Notes: generated from the letters alone by a model not told the origin. 64,000 nucleotides of DNA from Thalassotalea_H sp040779345 (GCA_040779345.1 JBFONU010000010.1:97092-161091); one strand, 5' to 3'. Counted from the stretch's first letter, positions 1 through 13,300 are shown. A program made the numbers and translations.

Positions 1-3000
1 TAATAATTGATTTTCCCCTCGATAAAGTTCAATGTTTTCAGAGGTTGATAGCACTTTTTCGGATTGCATTACCTCTTTAAGTTTATTTATATCAACTTTT
101 ATAGGCGCTGTTTGCGTACTAAGCACCACTTGACCTTGACAATAAATGGTTTCAATCTCAGCATCTGGAGCATACATTTCAAAATTAATATGTTCATTGT
201 CTTCAGCTAACAATGCGATAGCAACTTTGCTTGGTTCATTTACTGCTACGGTTTGTGCCCAAACCGTATTATGTATTTCAACCGTAGAGCCTTTAGCAGT
301 TGGCATTGCATTATCAATAGCTGCTCTTGCCATTTCCAAATGTGCCATAGGTGCTAATAATTTTTCACCATTTTTAGGATGCTGCAGTACGAAAAACTCA
401 TTTCCAGTAAAAGAAGACGTATAACTTTGTTGAAAAAGATCAGAGATATTTTGATGTAATAATGGATGAATCACATTCACACCCTCAACACTCATATTAG
501 CATTGTTAAGGTTTGAAATGGATTCGCCAACTCCAATAGGTTCAATCCAATAACGCTCTTTCGCAAATGGATATGTCGGAAGACTCATACGCATAGGCTT
601 CACATCGTAAAACTTATGCCAGTCTAATTCTAAGCCTTTAACCCAGAGGTCGATAAGTTTTTCTTGTTTCCCTTCTAAAATCCATTTATCTATGGTTTGT
701 TGTAAATCATCATCCGTACTAAACAATGACAAGGTCGCTTTGTTGTTACTAACTTCTCCTTGATAGATATCTGCTTGACCAAATTCATCTTGAATATAGC
801 TTTGAAGTTTATCTGCCAATTGTTCAACACTGGTCACGATAAAGCCAACCCGTTGATTCATCGCTTCTCTACCTATTTGTAAAGTATAAGCCATGGCGTT
901 TAAGGAATATTTGTTTGATGCAGTTGTTTGAATAAACGAAAATAGATCTTGAGCTTTCTCTTTCAGCTGTGCTCTAGTTCTCGCTGATAGCGGAATAATA
1001 ACTTGTTGAGGCTCTTCTACCACTGGTGTTACATTTTGATATTCTTCAATAATAAAATGTGCATTAGAGCCACCTGCGCCGAAAGAAGATAGCCCTGCAA
1101 TTCTTGGTTGAGATTGACCATCAATAATAGGTTGTGACCAATCAGTTAATGTTTGATTAACAACAAAAGGCGTTTTATCAAAATCAATATTGGGATTTAA
1201 TTGCGCAGAATGCAAAGAAGGAACAATTTGTTGATACTTCATTTGCAATAAAATTTTAGTTAAACCCGCAATACCTGCTGCTGATTCACAATGACCAATA
1301 TTAGATTTAGCTGAACCAATAGCACATACACCAAACGTTTTATCAGTTCGACTTTGAGCATGCTGGCTAAACGCCTTAGTCAGCGCAGCAATTTCAATTG
1401 GGTCGCCTAATTTAGTTCCGGTACCGTGAGCCTCGATATAGCTAACATGACGAGGATCAGTACCAGACTCAAGCAAAGCACGAGTAATTGCACTCGCTTG
1501 TGATTGTGGGTTTGGTACACTATATCCATTCGTTTTACCGCCATGATTAAGAGAACTACTTTTAATAACACCATAAATATGATCGTTATCTCGTTTTGCT
1601 TCAGATAACCGTTTAAGCAGAACTACGCCGACACCTTCTCCAGGGATATAACCATCACCACCTTCACCAAAGCTTTGGCAATGACCATCACTCGAGATAA
1701 ATTGCGCACCACTGAGCATTTGATATTTACTAGGGTGAACACTAATATTAACGCCACCAGCAATAGCTAAACTTGTTCGCCCGAGTTTAAGATCTTGACA
1801 AGCTAAATGGATAGCGGTTAACGAAGATGAACACATGGTATCTAACGTCATACTAGGGCCATGTAAATTAAAAGCATAAGAAACACGATTAGCAATGGTT
1901 GCTAAGCTGCCCGAAAGATTATATTCACCGTACATAACACCAGCATAAACACCGACTTGTCCTGCCTGATCATGTTCAGCAGGCACTTGTAAACTATCTC
2001 GGGTATAACCAGCATCTTCAACTGCCATCCACGCATGTTGTAAAAACAAACGTTCTTGTGGATCAATTGCCTTAGCTTCTTTTGGTGAGATATTGAAAAA
2101 ACGAGGATCAAATTCATCCACTCCCTCAATAAAACCACCCCACTTACTATAGTGATGATCTGCTTTCGTACGATCTTCACTATAAAATTTCTGCCAATCC
2201 CAACGAGATTTTGGAACTTCAACAATACAATCTTTACCGTCACGCAGGTTATGCCAATAATCATTAATGTTAACAGCTTCAGGATAACGTCCACTTAAAC
2301 CTACAATGGCAATTGGCTCTGCATTTAATTGCGTTTTCATTTGTTGTTCTGTTTCATTTACAACTTCAGGCTTATTGCTATTTCGACCTTTACGCTTAGT
2401 CGAGATCCGATTAATTCGGCTCACATTATTTGTAGCTATCGTATTCGTATTATTCTCACCAGTCTGTTCTGCATGACTTACGGCAGAATTCATAGTTGAA
2501 GGATAAAAAAGCGTGGTTAATTGTGTGGTATATGACTGAATAAAATAAACGGCAAGCTCCTTAATAGTCTGATATTCAAAAAAGAGTGTCTTAGGTAACG
2601 AACCAAATGTTTTTTCGAGCTGGTTGGTTAAGTTAATCGCTAATATGGAATCTATACCGTATTTTTCTAAAGGCGCCTTACTGTCAATTTGATGAGCGGG
2701 TAACTTTAATAGTTTGGAGAACTCGGCACATAAATAATCTTGTGTTTTATTTAGCAGCATCTGTGCATCGACCATATGAAGCTCGCTCGAATCCGTCACT
2801 TTTTCAACAATTTCTTTAGGAGCAGTAACTGAAGTATTTGTAACTTGTGATGAAACATTTTGCTTAGCATGTAATGTACGCTGTAATTTCGCTATATCAC
2901 CTTCCATCACTAATAATTGATCATGAGGAATTGCTAAGCTACGGTGAAATGCGGCCATACCTGTTGAAGTTTGTAATGATTGGGCACCCGTCTCTTTTTG

Positions 3001-4302
3001 CAAACGCTCAAAATTCGCCTGATCAATATTCATCCCACCGTCTTGCCATAACGGCCAGTTGATTGAGCGAGTTTGCCCTTGACGTTCTTGTTTATTCACT
3101 AGTTGATTACGATATGCCGAAAACTGATCCATAAAACCATTCGCAGCAGCATAGTCAGCTTGCCCAATATTCCCTAACCAAGAGGCTACTGATGAAAATA
3201 AGACAAAGAAATCTAAATTTATGGTTTTGCTTGCCTCATCTAGATGAACCGTTCCTGTCACTTTAGGCGTTAATACTTCTCTAAATTCTAACGAGCTCTT
3301 TTTTAAGATAAAGTTATCAGCATGCATTCCAGCACAATGAATAATACCATTAAGCTGATGATGGTCAGCAACAATCAAGTCAACCAAGTGCTGAGTCTGT
3401 TTCACATTGTCTAAATCTACCGAACAGTAAGTTATGCGATGTAATTGCTCAGCAGCATCGTTTGTTATAGAGCGCTTAGCAGCTAGTATTTCAGTTTCAG
3501 TTAATGCTGCGCGACCTGTTAAAATAACTTTAGCCATCGAACTTGTTTTAAGAATTTCTTGAGCAAATAATCGACCTAATGCACCTAGTCCCCCCGTAAT
3601 TAAGTACACTCCACTGTCTTTAAATACACACTGACTGTCCTTTTCATCGTTGATACTTTGAGGGACGATGCTATCCCAAAGCTGTATATAGCGATTACCA
3701 TTTTGGTATTTAACAACAGTATCTTGCACCCTAGTTCGCTCATCGCTCAACTGCTTTGCTAATTGAGTATTTAACTGTGAGGTGATGACATTAGGCTCTA
3801 CCAGAATAATTTGCGCTGTAAGCTTTGGGTTTTCTTGAGTAGCAGTTTTCAACAAGCCTGATAAACCAATATAAAATGCACCATGCTCATCATTAGGCAA
3901 CACCATTTGTATATGCACTGCCTGTTGCGGCTTTCCTGCTAGCAATGTTTTGATATATTCGAAACATGCTAACGCAATGTCACTATACTGTTGATGAATA
4001 CTCTGGTTCTTCTTCAAAGACAATAACAAACAATTATGATAAGGCAGTATTTTGTTAAGCTGATTCAAATCAAACTGAGTAGAATCAGGTTGACAGAGTA
4101 TCAGCTCATGTTGACAATCTCTGGCTTCATTGTTATTTGATGAAGTGGTGACATCGGCCATTTTCCAGTGTGGCGCAGCATGTAAAGCAGTTGCTTTATT
4201 GTCAGTTTGCTTCGATTGTATTGCCTTTATTTTTATTAATGCTTCTGCCCTTGTTAATCTGCCTATCGATAGGTCATGGTATATTTCTTTTAGTGCTTTC
4301 AT
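1..4302 (-). CDS. Trans-AT PKS, N-terminal 1434 codons (docking-KR-ACP-KS-DH*), cut by left edge
   Basis: The frame is open from an ATG at 4302 to base 1. The start codon overlaps the stop of the upstream giant gene by one base (TGATG), so the two are probably translationally coupled. In order: a short helical docking segment (residues 1-35); a KR with TGGLGALG near residue 238 and Ser/Tyr/Asn residues in SSVAS and QADYAAAN; an ACP with GIDSI near 549; a KS with DTMCSSS near 822, EAHGTGT near 957 and NIGH; then a DH-like domain from about residue 1270. The KR-ACP completes the KS-DH left at the end of the upstream protein, a split module typical of trans-AT synthases. The last DH keeps a His in QHPKNGEKLLAP but the usual Pro is displaced, and no GPxH-like motif is seen before the sequence ends. 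No AT domain is present. The remainder lies outside the window. Confidence 0.93.
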   Translation of the reverse strand, partial: MKALKEIYHDLSIGRLTRAEALIKIKAIQSKQTDNKATALHAAPHWKMADVTTSSNNNEARDCQHELILCQPDSTQFDLNQLNKILPYHNCLLLSLKKNQSIHQQYSDIALACFEYIKTLLAGKPQQAVHIQMVLPNDEHGAFYIGLSGLLKTATQENPKLTAQIILVEPNVITSQLNTQLAKQLSDERTRVQDTVVKYQNGNRYIQLWDSIVPQSINDEKDSQCVFKDSGVYLITGGLGALGRLFAQEILKTSSMAKVILTGRAALTETEILAAKRSITNDAAEQLHRITYCSVDLDNVKQTQHLVDLIVADHHQLNGIIHCAGMHADNFILKKSSLEFREVLTPKVTGTVHLDEASKTINLDFFVLFSSVASWLGNIGQADYAAANGFMDQFSAYRNQLVNKQERQGQTRSINWPLWQDGGMNIDQANFERLQKETGAQSLQTSTGMAAFHRSLAIPHDQLLVMEGDIAKLQRTLHAKQNVSSQVTNTSVTAPKEIVEKVTDSSELHMVDAQMLLNKTQDYLCAEFSKLLKLPAHQIDSKAPLEKYGIDSILAINLTNQLEKTFGSLPKTLFFEYQTIKELAVYFIQSYTTQLTTLFYPSTMNSAVSHAEQTGENNTNTIATNNVSRINRISTKRKGRNSNKPEVVNETEQQMKTQLNAEPIAIVGLSGRYPEAVNINDYWHNLRDGKDCIVEVPKSRWDWQKFYSEDRTKADHHYSKWGGFIEGVDEFDPRFFNISPKEAKAIDPQERLFLQHAWMAVEDAGYTRDSLQVPAEHDQAGQVGVYAGVMYGEYNLSGSLATIANRVSYAFNLHGPSMTLDTMCSSSLTAIHLACQDLKLGRTSLAIAGGVNISVHPSKYQMLSGAQFISSDGHCQSFGEGGDGYIPGEGVGVVLLKRLSEAKRDNDHIYGVIKSSSLNHGGKTNGYSVPNPQSQASAITRALLESGTDPRHVSYIEAHGTGTKLGDPIEIAALTKAFSQHAQSRTDKTFGVCAIGSAKSNIGHCESAAGIAGLTKILLQMKYQQIVPSLHSAQLNPNIDFDKTPFVVNQTLTDWSQPIIDGQSQPRIAGLSSFGAGGSNAHFIIEEYQNVTPVVEEPQQVIIPLSARTRAQLKEKAQDLFSFIQTTASNKYSLNAMAYTLQIGREAMNQRVGFIVTSVEQLADKLQSYIQDEFGQADIYQGEVSNNKATLSLFSTDDDLQQTIDKWILEGKQEKLIDLWVKGLELDWHKFYDVKPMRMSLPTYPFAKERYWIEPIGVGESISNLNNANMSVEGVNVIHPLLHQNISDLFQQSYTSSFTGNEFFVLQHPKNGEKLLAPMAHLEMARAAIDNAMPTAKGSTVEIHNTVWAQTVAVNEPSKVAIALLAEDNEHINFEMYAPDAEIETIYCQGQVVLSTQTAPIKVDINKLKEVMQSEKVLSTSENIELYRGENQLL

Positions 4303-7300
4303 CAGATTTTATTTCCTAATTCCATGGCTTCTTCAACAGAAATTTTGTTATCCAACACACCATCAATGACTTTCTCATAGAAGGCGTCATCAAATGTGCT
4401 GTGTTCTTGTTCGTTATGTTCAAGTGCGTTAAGTTCAAATTCATTAGAATCTTGATAAAGGTTACTATTAATCGACGATTGAACAGACAATGATCTTCCT
4501 GTTACCGTTCGACTTGTAAAACCTTGCATTTGCACACAAACGTTACCTTGTTGATCAATAATATCAACGTCAATCTTCATCAGCTTACTGCCTGCTTGGC
4601 TATCCGCAGAGTGACGCAACCACACGTACATCTCTTCGGTACATGCAGAGATGATACGCAGTTTTTCTAATGCAAAAGGTACTGACGGTTTACTTGACAG
4701 TAGTTCAAGATCAGGTAGTAAACCAACTGAAGCTTGCAAAGCACTATCCATTATACTTGGATGTAACCAGTAATCTTCAAGACTTCCCTCAATCACCTGA
4801 GATAAACGTATTTGTGCAAGTACTTCTTGCTCTCCTCGGTGAACCGATATAATACCTTGATGAGCAGGACCATAGTTAAGCCCTGATTTTTTGAAAGCAT
4901 TATAAATGTTCTCACGCGTGAGTGTTTTTCCTTTCATTTGCTCTTTCAATGCATTTACATTGAATTGAGCTGGCACTGGTTTATTGCTAAAGCCTACATG
5001 CCCTTGACAATGTAATAGCTCTTGACCACTCTCTTCACTATAAATTTCATAATCAATTAAGCTATTTTCTTGTTCTTCGTCATTTTCAAACAAGTTGATC
5101 GATATTGACTTCGTTTTATTTGCCACCATAGGTTGAACCCATGCGACATTATTTAATTCTAAAATACCTACAGTCTGAGATGTTGGTATTGCGTTTTCTA
5201 CTGCAACACGAATCATTTCTAAATAGGCAACACCCGGCAACACTTTTTCTTCTCTATCAGAAAGTTGTACGCGGTGATCTTTCAAGAAAAACTCTTCACC
5301 ACTAAAGTTAGTACTATATTTTTGCTGACTAAAATTAGAAATATTGTTATGCACCAATGGATGTAAAACGTTACCTTTAGTGAGTAATGTATTACCTAAT
5401 AATGAATTATTTGCTTTAGCCGCGTCAATATCACTCGTGTCAATCCAGTATCGTGTTTTAGTGAACGGATAAACCGGCAAAGTCATTTTTAAAGGCTTGG
5501 TCTCACCATAAAGTTTATTCCAGTCAAAATCTAGTCCTTTAACCCATAAATCTGCAAGCTTCGATAAATTATTACTGTTAATCCATTTAGCGACAATGGT
5601 ATCTTTAACATCATCGTAATGACTAATGAGCCGCATGCTCTCTTTATTACTATCAACTTGCCCTTGATAAACATCATCTATATGTTCACCCGCAATGTAA
5701 CATTGTAATTTTTCGACCAGCTGTTCAACTGAGTTAACAATTAGACTTAAACGTTCATCCATCATTTCTCGTCCGTTCTGTAAAGTATAAGCCATAGATG
5801 AAAGAGATGATATGTTTAATGGCGCATTAGTTTTTTGTTGCCAGTTAATTGTAAAAGCAAGCAAGTCACGTGCTCTTTGCATTAATTGTTCTGGGCTTTT
5901 CGCCGATAGTGGAATAATCACTTGTGCAGGTTGTTCGTTTAAATTTAACATAGGCAGCACATTAACAGGTGCCTTATATTCACTGATCACAATGTGTGCA
6001 TTGGTGCCACTAAAACCAAATGAACTTATCGCCGCCTGACGTAGCTCGGTCTCATCGACTTGCCATTCTTGCAACCTGTTATTGATGTAAAAAGGACTGT
6101 CTTTTAATTCAATATGTTCATTAAGTTCGGTAAAGTTAATTGTCGGTGGTAATTGTTTATGTTTTAACGCAAGTATCACTTTAATAAAACCTGCAACACC
6201 TGCAGCCGTCACTGAATGACCTATATTACTTTTCACTGAGCTCAAGGCACAGTAGTCTTTTTTCTCGGTATATTTTTTGAACGACTGTTTCAAGCCCTCT
6301 ATTTCAATTGGGTCACCTAATTTTGTGCCTGTACCATGTGCTTCAATAAGTTGGATCTTACTTGGATCTATCTGATGTCTATCATAAACCTCTTGTTGTA
6401 ACCGTGTTTGGGAAACAGGGTTTGGCGCTGTAATTCCATTTGTTTTTCCGTCTTGATTAACTCCCCAACCTTGAACAACACCTTGAATGATATCTTTATC
6501 GTTTTGTGCATCAGCAAGCCTTTTAAGCATCACAACTCCGACACCCTCACCCGGAACAAATCCATTAGCTCTTTGATCAAAAGAATAACAGCGACCATCG
6601 CTTGATAACATGCCTGATTGTGCGGTTCTAATATGCAACTGGGGACCAGTCATCACATAAACACCACCAGCAAGTGCAATATCACTTGCTCCCGTAGAAA
6701 GACTGTCGCACGCATTAGCGATAGCAACCAATGAAGACGAACAAGCTGTATCAATAGATAGACATGGCCCTTGTAGGTTTAAAAAGTAGGAAATTCGTGC
6801 CGATAATATAGACGATGCACCGCCAGTAAAACCATGTGCACTTAGTTTTTGTTGTTCAGATAATTGATTGTAATCACCATGGCCACAACCTACAAACACA
6901 CCGCACTTGCTACCGGATAAATCTTTAGCGTTATAACCAGCGTTTTCAATGCCATGCCAACATGTTTGTAAAAACACACGTTGTTGTGGATCCATACTTT
7001 CAGCTTCTAGCGGTGAAATGTTAAAAAACAGTGGATCAAACAAGTCATACTCTTCAAGTGCACCAATCCATTTACTGTTTGTTTTGCCGGTTGCTACATC
7101 GCCTTCTTGATAAAAAGTTTCTATATCCCAACGTCCGTCTGGGATTTGACTGATACAGTTTCTACCTTCTGCAATGTTGTCCCAATACTCATCTAGGTTA
7201 TTGGCTTTTGGAAACTGGCCTGCAATACCAATGACAGCAATTTGTTCAAGGTTGGTACCATGACTAATAGCGCGTTTAGAAGCAAGTGATTTACGCCACG

Positions 7301-10300
7301 ATTTAAGCTGAATAGTTCCTTGACTTGTCCTACTTTGAATATTTGTTTTGCTTGTCGCTGTAGCTATTGGCACTGCGAATGATATAGATGTTGTTGGTTG
7401 TTGTGTTAACACTTCAGGCATAACTTGTGCTGGTGCATTTTCAGGTATCGATTCTTCAATGCCAATCAAAGTGCCTTGCTTTTCTGCTTCTTCTTTTACA
7501 TATGAACTAAATTCGGTCAATGTAGGGTAGCTATAAACTTTGATAGCTTCTATAGCAAGATCATATTTTTCATTTATTTTACGTATCCATGTTACGCCGT
7601 AGATAGAATCTAACCCCAAATCTACAAATTGTGCATCTTCATCAACATCCTCTTCTGGCATGTGTAATTCATGTGCAAGTAGCTTTTTAAGTGCCGAGGT
7701 AATACTAGCTAATGTGCTTTTCACAGAAGTGCTAACCTGCATTGGCACACTAACTACTGTAGGGTTTACCGCAGCCGTTAACGGCAAGGTAATTTGAGCA
7801 ACCGTTGATGGCATCGCATTTGCTATAGTTTGTGTCGCTACTCTAGTGTCAACTTTAGGTACTGCTTCAACTGTTTTTTCAAGGTCTTTATCAGATGATA
7901 CGTTCGTTGCGTTACTATTTTGATCGGTTAATAACTCACTGACATAACTACTGAATTCAGTCAATGTTGGATAACTGTAAACTTTGATAGCTTCTATCGT
8001 AAGACTATATTTTTCATTAATCTTACGTACCCAAGTAACGCCATAAATAGAATCTAACCCAAGATCAACAAATTGAGCTTCTTCATCTATTTCATCATCT
8101 TGCATATGCAATTCAGCAGCTAACAGCCTTTTTAGACTAGCGGTTACATTTGATGAATCAACACTTAAAGACGCTTGACTAACCTCTGCAGTCGTTAACG
8201 CTGTTGGAGACAGTGCATTGCTGGTTGCGTTTACTGCTTGCGCTAACCTTTGTTCCTCAATAATCGTTTGATCTAGCACAGCTTGCTGAGGTGCCATTTT
8301 CTCAGACGACTTTTGATCTGCAGATGAACCAACCGAGGTGAAATTATTTTCAATTTGTTGCAAGGTATCAGTACGGCCAACAAAGGTTTTTTCGTGCATC
8401 TCCAATTCAAGGGCATACGTTTGAGCCAGATTTAATTCAATATTCGCTATCATTTGATGTTTGACAGCAATCAAATATTCACGTGAATTTTGTGCGATTT
8501 GTTTCGCTAAATCCATCGCTGAGGAAAGTATATCTGCCCGTGCAAGAACTGGTAAAGATAAACCACGCGCTTTAAGTTCACTACCAGAATACTCTTGAGC
8601 CGTGAGTAAAGTTTCTCTAGCTAAGTCATAACCAATTTTTTCAGGGAACACTAAAGTAGCACCCGCTCCTGGTGTAAAACCTAAGTTCATATAAGGACTA
8701 AGATATTTACTCTCTTCACTAAATAAAACAAAATCAGCAAACATGCCAAGCGCCCAGCCAGCCCCTATCCCATGGCCTTGCATAGCAGCAATAACCGGTA
8801 TCTGACAACTCAACGCAGCATGATAAACTTTACTATCGGTGAACTTAATCTTGCCTTCTTGAATTGCTAGTAAGTTTTCTTTGGTGCCGCCCGTTGAAAA
8901 ATAGCTGTCATATCCCGTTAACACAACGGCCTTATAAGCATCTGTTTCATTGATATGCTCAAAGACTTCATTTAATCCATCGACGAGCGCATCAGAAAAC
9001 ATGTTTTTTGCTTGTTTGTCTGCCATCTCGACAATTAAGATACCCATGGGATCAATTTTTGCTTTGACCACCCCTGAATTTAACCTGATTTCAGTGGGTA
9101 AGCTGTTTTGGTTATCCGTCAAAGTGTTAACTGCATTATCTTGATTAAACCATTCAGGAAGTGTTGTTACTTCATCTTGAATACTTGTTCTCATATATGC
9201 ACGATAAGCAATTATGCGCTCTATTGGCCAATGCTGCCAAAACTCAGCCAATTTAATAGCCTCGACGATAACATTCCCTTGCTCAACAGCTTTCAATGTC
9301 AGTACTTTTTTTGCTAACTCTGCTCCTGAATATGAAGAAGTTGTCAATGCCATTTCTTTCGCTACATACGGCCCAAAGCGGTATGAGAAAACCATTGAAG
9401 CTTGTTGAATTAAGCTATTTGTGTTCCAAGTTTGTCCAAATGAATATTGACCTTCATTACTGTATATGGTCGCATCACAACATTGACTAATTAGTAATGC
9501 TGCATTACTAGCATTATGCTCGAGGGCTGCAATAATCGGGACATTTACACCAAGCAATAAATCTTGGAAAGCTGAAATGACGTCTACATCGGTTTGTAGC
9601 CCTAGAGCAGGAATAAATTCTTCATATCCACTCGTTAGCACAAGTGCTTTTATATCGGTGGCGTCATTAACTTGAGCCATTACTTTAGTCAGTTGCGCTA
9701 ACAATACTTGCGGTTCAATTTGCTGTTGTTCCTTCGAATTAATGCCTTTGTTAAGCCTTTCTTTAGTCAGAGTGATCTGTAATATATTTTCATTGTGATA
9801 ATTTACAGTAATGTTATTACCTGAGATTGAAAGTTTTTGCTTAGCGACACTTACTTTTGATACTGATTCACGTATCTCTAAATGAGTAAGGTCATTTACT
9901 AAGGCCTGTAGATGACGAGACAGATGCCCTTTTAATTGGCGCAATGAATTCTGAGATTTAGCCGCCAAGTTTAGCGCTAACTTATTCGCATAATCTAACA
10001 CTTCATTAGCAGGTACTATTGGACAAGTCCAACCTTTTACCTGTAAAGCTTGACCAGTGTGTATCTCAGCAGAGAATAATAAATCGTTGGCAAGTACATG
10101 ATTAAAACGCTCTTCTAATAAGCGTATTTCACTAGGTTCAGGATAAATATTAGCTTGTAAGTTAGTATAACCATAATTAGCATCTTGGTTAGCGATCATA
10201 AAATCACATAAAGAAGCCACTAAAAATCCGGCTCCTTTAGCTTCACCTTCCATAACTGCAATAATAGGATATGGGAAAGCAACTATTGCCTGATAAAGCT

Positions 10301-13300
10301 GCAGCGCTACTGCATTATTATAGTCATGACGACTACCTGATAAGAAATGCTGTTCACTCCCTTGAAGAAGCAATACTTTAACCGTACTTAACTTCTCAAC
10401 ACAACGTAATGCTAATACAATCTGCTCAATTACTTCATGCGTTAGCACATTGTTTGTTACTGTATCAATCAGCTTTATTGCAAAGACACCATTGCCGTTG
10501 TCGACTAAATTCACCAGAGCACGGGTAGGCTCTTTTGCGTTATTAGACAACATCAAAGTGGTATCTGAAAGCGCTACCACGCCTTTAGTTATTGAGGTTT
10601 TTAGTCTTTTTGTTAAAGCGATATCACTCGGTACAATCAGTGGAATACCTATAGGTTTATTGATCGCAACCTGAGAATAATCTTGTTGTTTTGTCGGTAA
10701 AAAAGAAACTAATGCGGGATATGTAATCGCCGTTTTATTGGTTTGAATAACGCTACTGTCAATGCTCTTTGATGTTTCTGAATTAACATCAACTGATGAT
10801 GTTTTATAAGTAAGACCTCGCATTTGCACGCAAACATATCCTTGCTCATCGCACACATCTATATCGAGTTTTATCTGACCACTTAAAGAGCCGTCAATAC
10901 CATTACTTTCATCGGCATAACGTATCCAAACTAATGAGCCATTTGCTGTGGAGTTGTTACTGGCATGAGGCGTAGCAAAGATAATACGTATCGTATCTAA
11001 CATCACTGGTAAAGTTGGAATATGCTCAGAAGTGTTCTCACCAACAACTAAAGCTAACGATACTTTTAGAGCAGCGTTCATTATTTCAGGATGTAAAATA
11101 AAATCGCTAGATTGAGTATCAGAGCTAGCCATCGAAGACAATTCTACCAGTAGTTGCTTATCGCCCTGATAGCAGGTTGTAAACTCTTGCCCAAGTGAAC
11201 TAATATCAACGGTACTCATTTGTTGTTTCAATTGCTGAATATTGAGCTGAGCAGGAGCCGGTTGACTGCTGTAAATTGCATGCCCCTGACTATGCACAAT
11301 GTCTTCGTCTTCACTGTAAACTTCAAAATCAACTGCTTGATTGCGCTTAGCAAACAACGCAATCGACAGCTTACTTTGATCAGTAACTGTAACAGGTTGC
11401 CCCCAAACTGTATGATGAAATTCTAAAATACTGGATGTTTCAACGGTTGGCATCGCTTGTTCTATCGCCGCTCTTGCCATTTCTAAATGGCACACAGCCG
11501 GCAGAAGTTTCTCTCCTGCATGCATCGTTTCAGCCAAATAAGACTCACTACCGCTAAAAGTAGTACTGTAACTTTGTTGCTCAAGATCAGAAGTATTGGT
11601 ATGCAATAATGGATGGATAACAGCAGTTTGTTGATTAACCCGTTCTTGATTTTCAGCTGTTGTATCAATCCAATAACGTGTTTTAGCAAATGGATAGGTT
11701 GGTAAACTCATGCGTTTAGGCACTTGCTCACCATACAATTTGTGCCACTGTAGATTTAACCCCTTGACCCATAAATCGAGTAGTTTTGGTAATTTTTTAC
11801 GAGCAATCCATTTATCAATGGCTTCTTTCATATCATCATCATGGCTGATGATACTCATACCTTCTCGATTACGTTTAACTTGCCCTTGAAAAATGTTGTC
11901 AACGGTTGTTTGATTGCCATCAATATACGCTTGAAGATTATCCTCTAATTGCTCAACAGAGTTGACTAAAAAGCCTAATCTTTCTTCCATCGCTTCTCTA
12001 CCGGTTTGTAAGGTATAAGCCATGGCTGTTAAATCTAAAGGTTTATCGGTTTGTCTACGAATGAAAACCAGTAAGTCTTTTACTTTATCTTTTATTTGAT
12101 CTTCGATTCTAGCGGAAAGCACAATCGCTACATTAGTATGACTTTCTAATGGCGTCGCTGTATTTTCGACCTCACAGGTTGATTGATATTCCTCAATAAC
12201 CATATGTGCATTAGCACCACCTGCACCAAAAGAAGAAATACCCGCAATACGTGGTATGGCTTTACCATCTATAACTGGTTGCGACCAATCAGTTAGTTTT
12301 TGATTAACGATAAACGGTGTCTTATCAAAATCTATATGAGGATTTAACGCACTTGAATGCAATGAAGGAACAATTTTTTTATTCTTCATCTGCAATAACA
12401 CTTTAGTCAGCCCAGCGATACCTGCTGCAGGTTCGCAATGTCCAATATTGGATTTAGCTGAACCTAACAAACAAAAACCAAAAGATTTCTCTGTGTTAGT
12501 TGCTTTAAGATCTCGATAAAATGCTTTGCTCAACGCAGTGATCTCAATAGGATCACCCAGTTTTGTACCCGTTCCATGCGCCTCAAGATAACTAATATGA
12601 CGAGGATCGGTATTTGATTCTCTTAATGCTTGAGTAATAACATCCGCTTGTGCTTGAGGGTTAGGCACACTATAACCGTTAGTCTTACCACCATGGCCAA
12701 TTGAGCTTCCTTTAATAAGACCATAAATATGGTCACCATCTTGCTCTGCTTCACGTAAGCGTTTCAATATTACCGCGCCAACCCCTTCTCCAGGGATATA
12801 ACCATCTCCACCTTCACCGAAACTTTGACAATGACCATGGCTAGAAATAAATTGTCCTGAGCTTAACATTAAGTATTTATTAGCATGAATACTTATATTA
12901 ACACCACCCGCAATCGCTAAGTCAGTTTGCCCCGCTTTCAAATCTTGGCAAGCCAAATGAATAGCGGTTAACGATGAAGAACATTGAGTGTCTAATACCA
13001 TGCTCGGGCCATGTATATTTAGGACATAGGAAACTCGGTTAGCAATATCAGAAAGATTGCTTGCAAACCCCATGCGTTTGCCTTGTAGGCTTGCTTCAGC
13101 ACCAAAGAGTTGATATTCACCGTACATGACGCCAACATAAACGCCCACTTGTGCCGCTAATGTTCGTTCACTTGGAATTCGTAAATCTGCACGCGTATAA
13201 CCTGCGTCTTCCATTGCCATCCAAGCTTGTTGTAAAAATAAACGCTCTTGAGGGTCTATAAGCACAGCTTCTCGTGGTGAAATATTAAAAAATAGTGGGT

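Larger units (their letters stand above)
7490..8160 (-). other. Twin acyl carrier proteins with the beta-branching tryptophan
   Basis: Two ACPs follow the ECH domains. Both contain GLDSIYGVTW followed by an Arg-Lys-Ile-Asn segment. A Trp six residues after the phosphopantetheine Ser is the published flag of ACPs that receive HMG-synthase beta-branching. None of the other ACPs in the window has this Trp. The pair are nearly identical in protein and DNA, so they arose by a recent tandem duplication. Confidence 0.88.

Noticed and set aside
1902..2294. 130-residue minus-strand reading frame
   Set aside because: It lies in a different frame inside the KS-coding part of the left-edge PKS; its composition is unlike a real protein.
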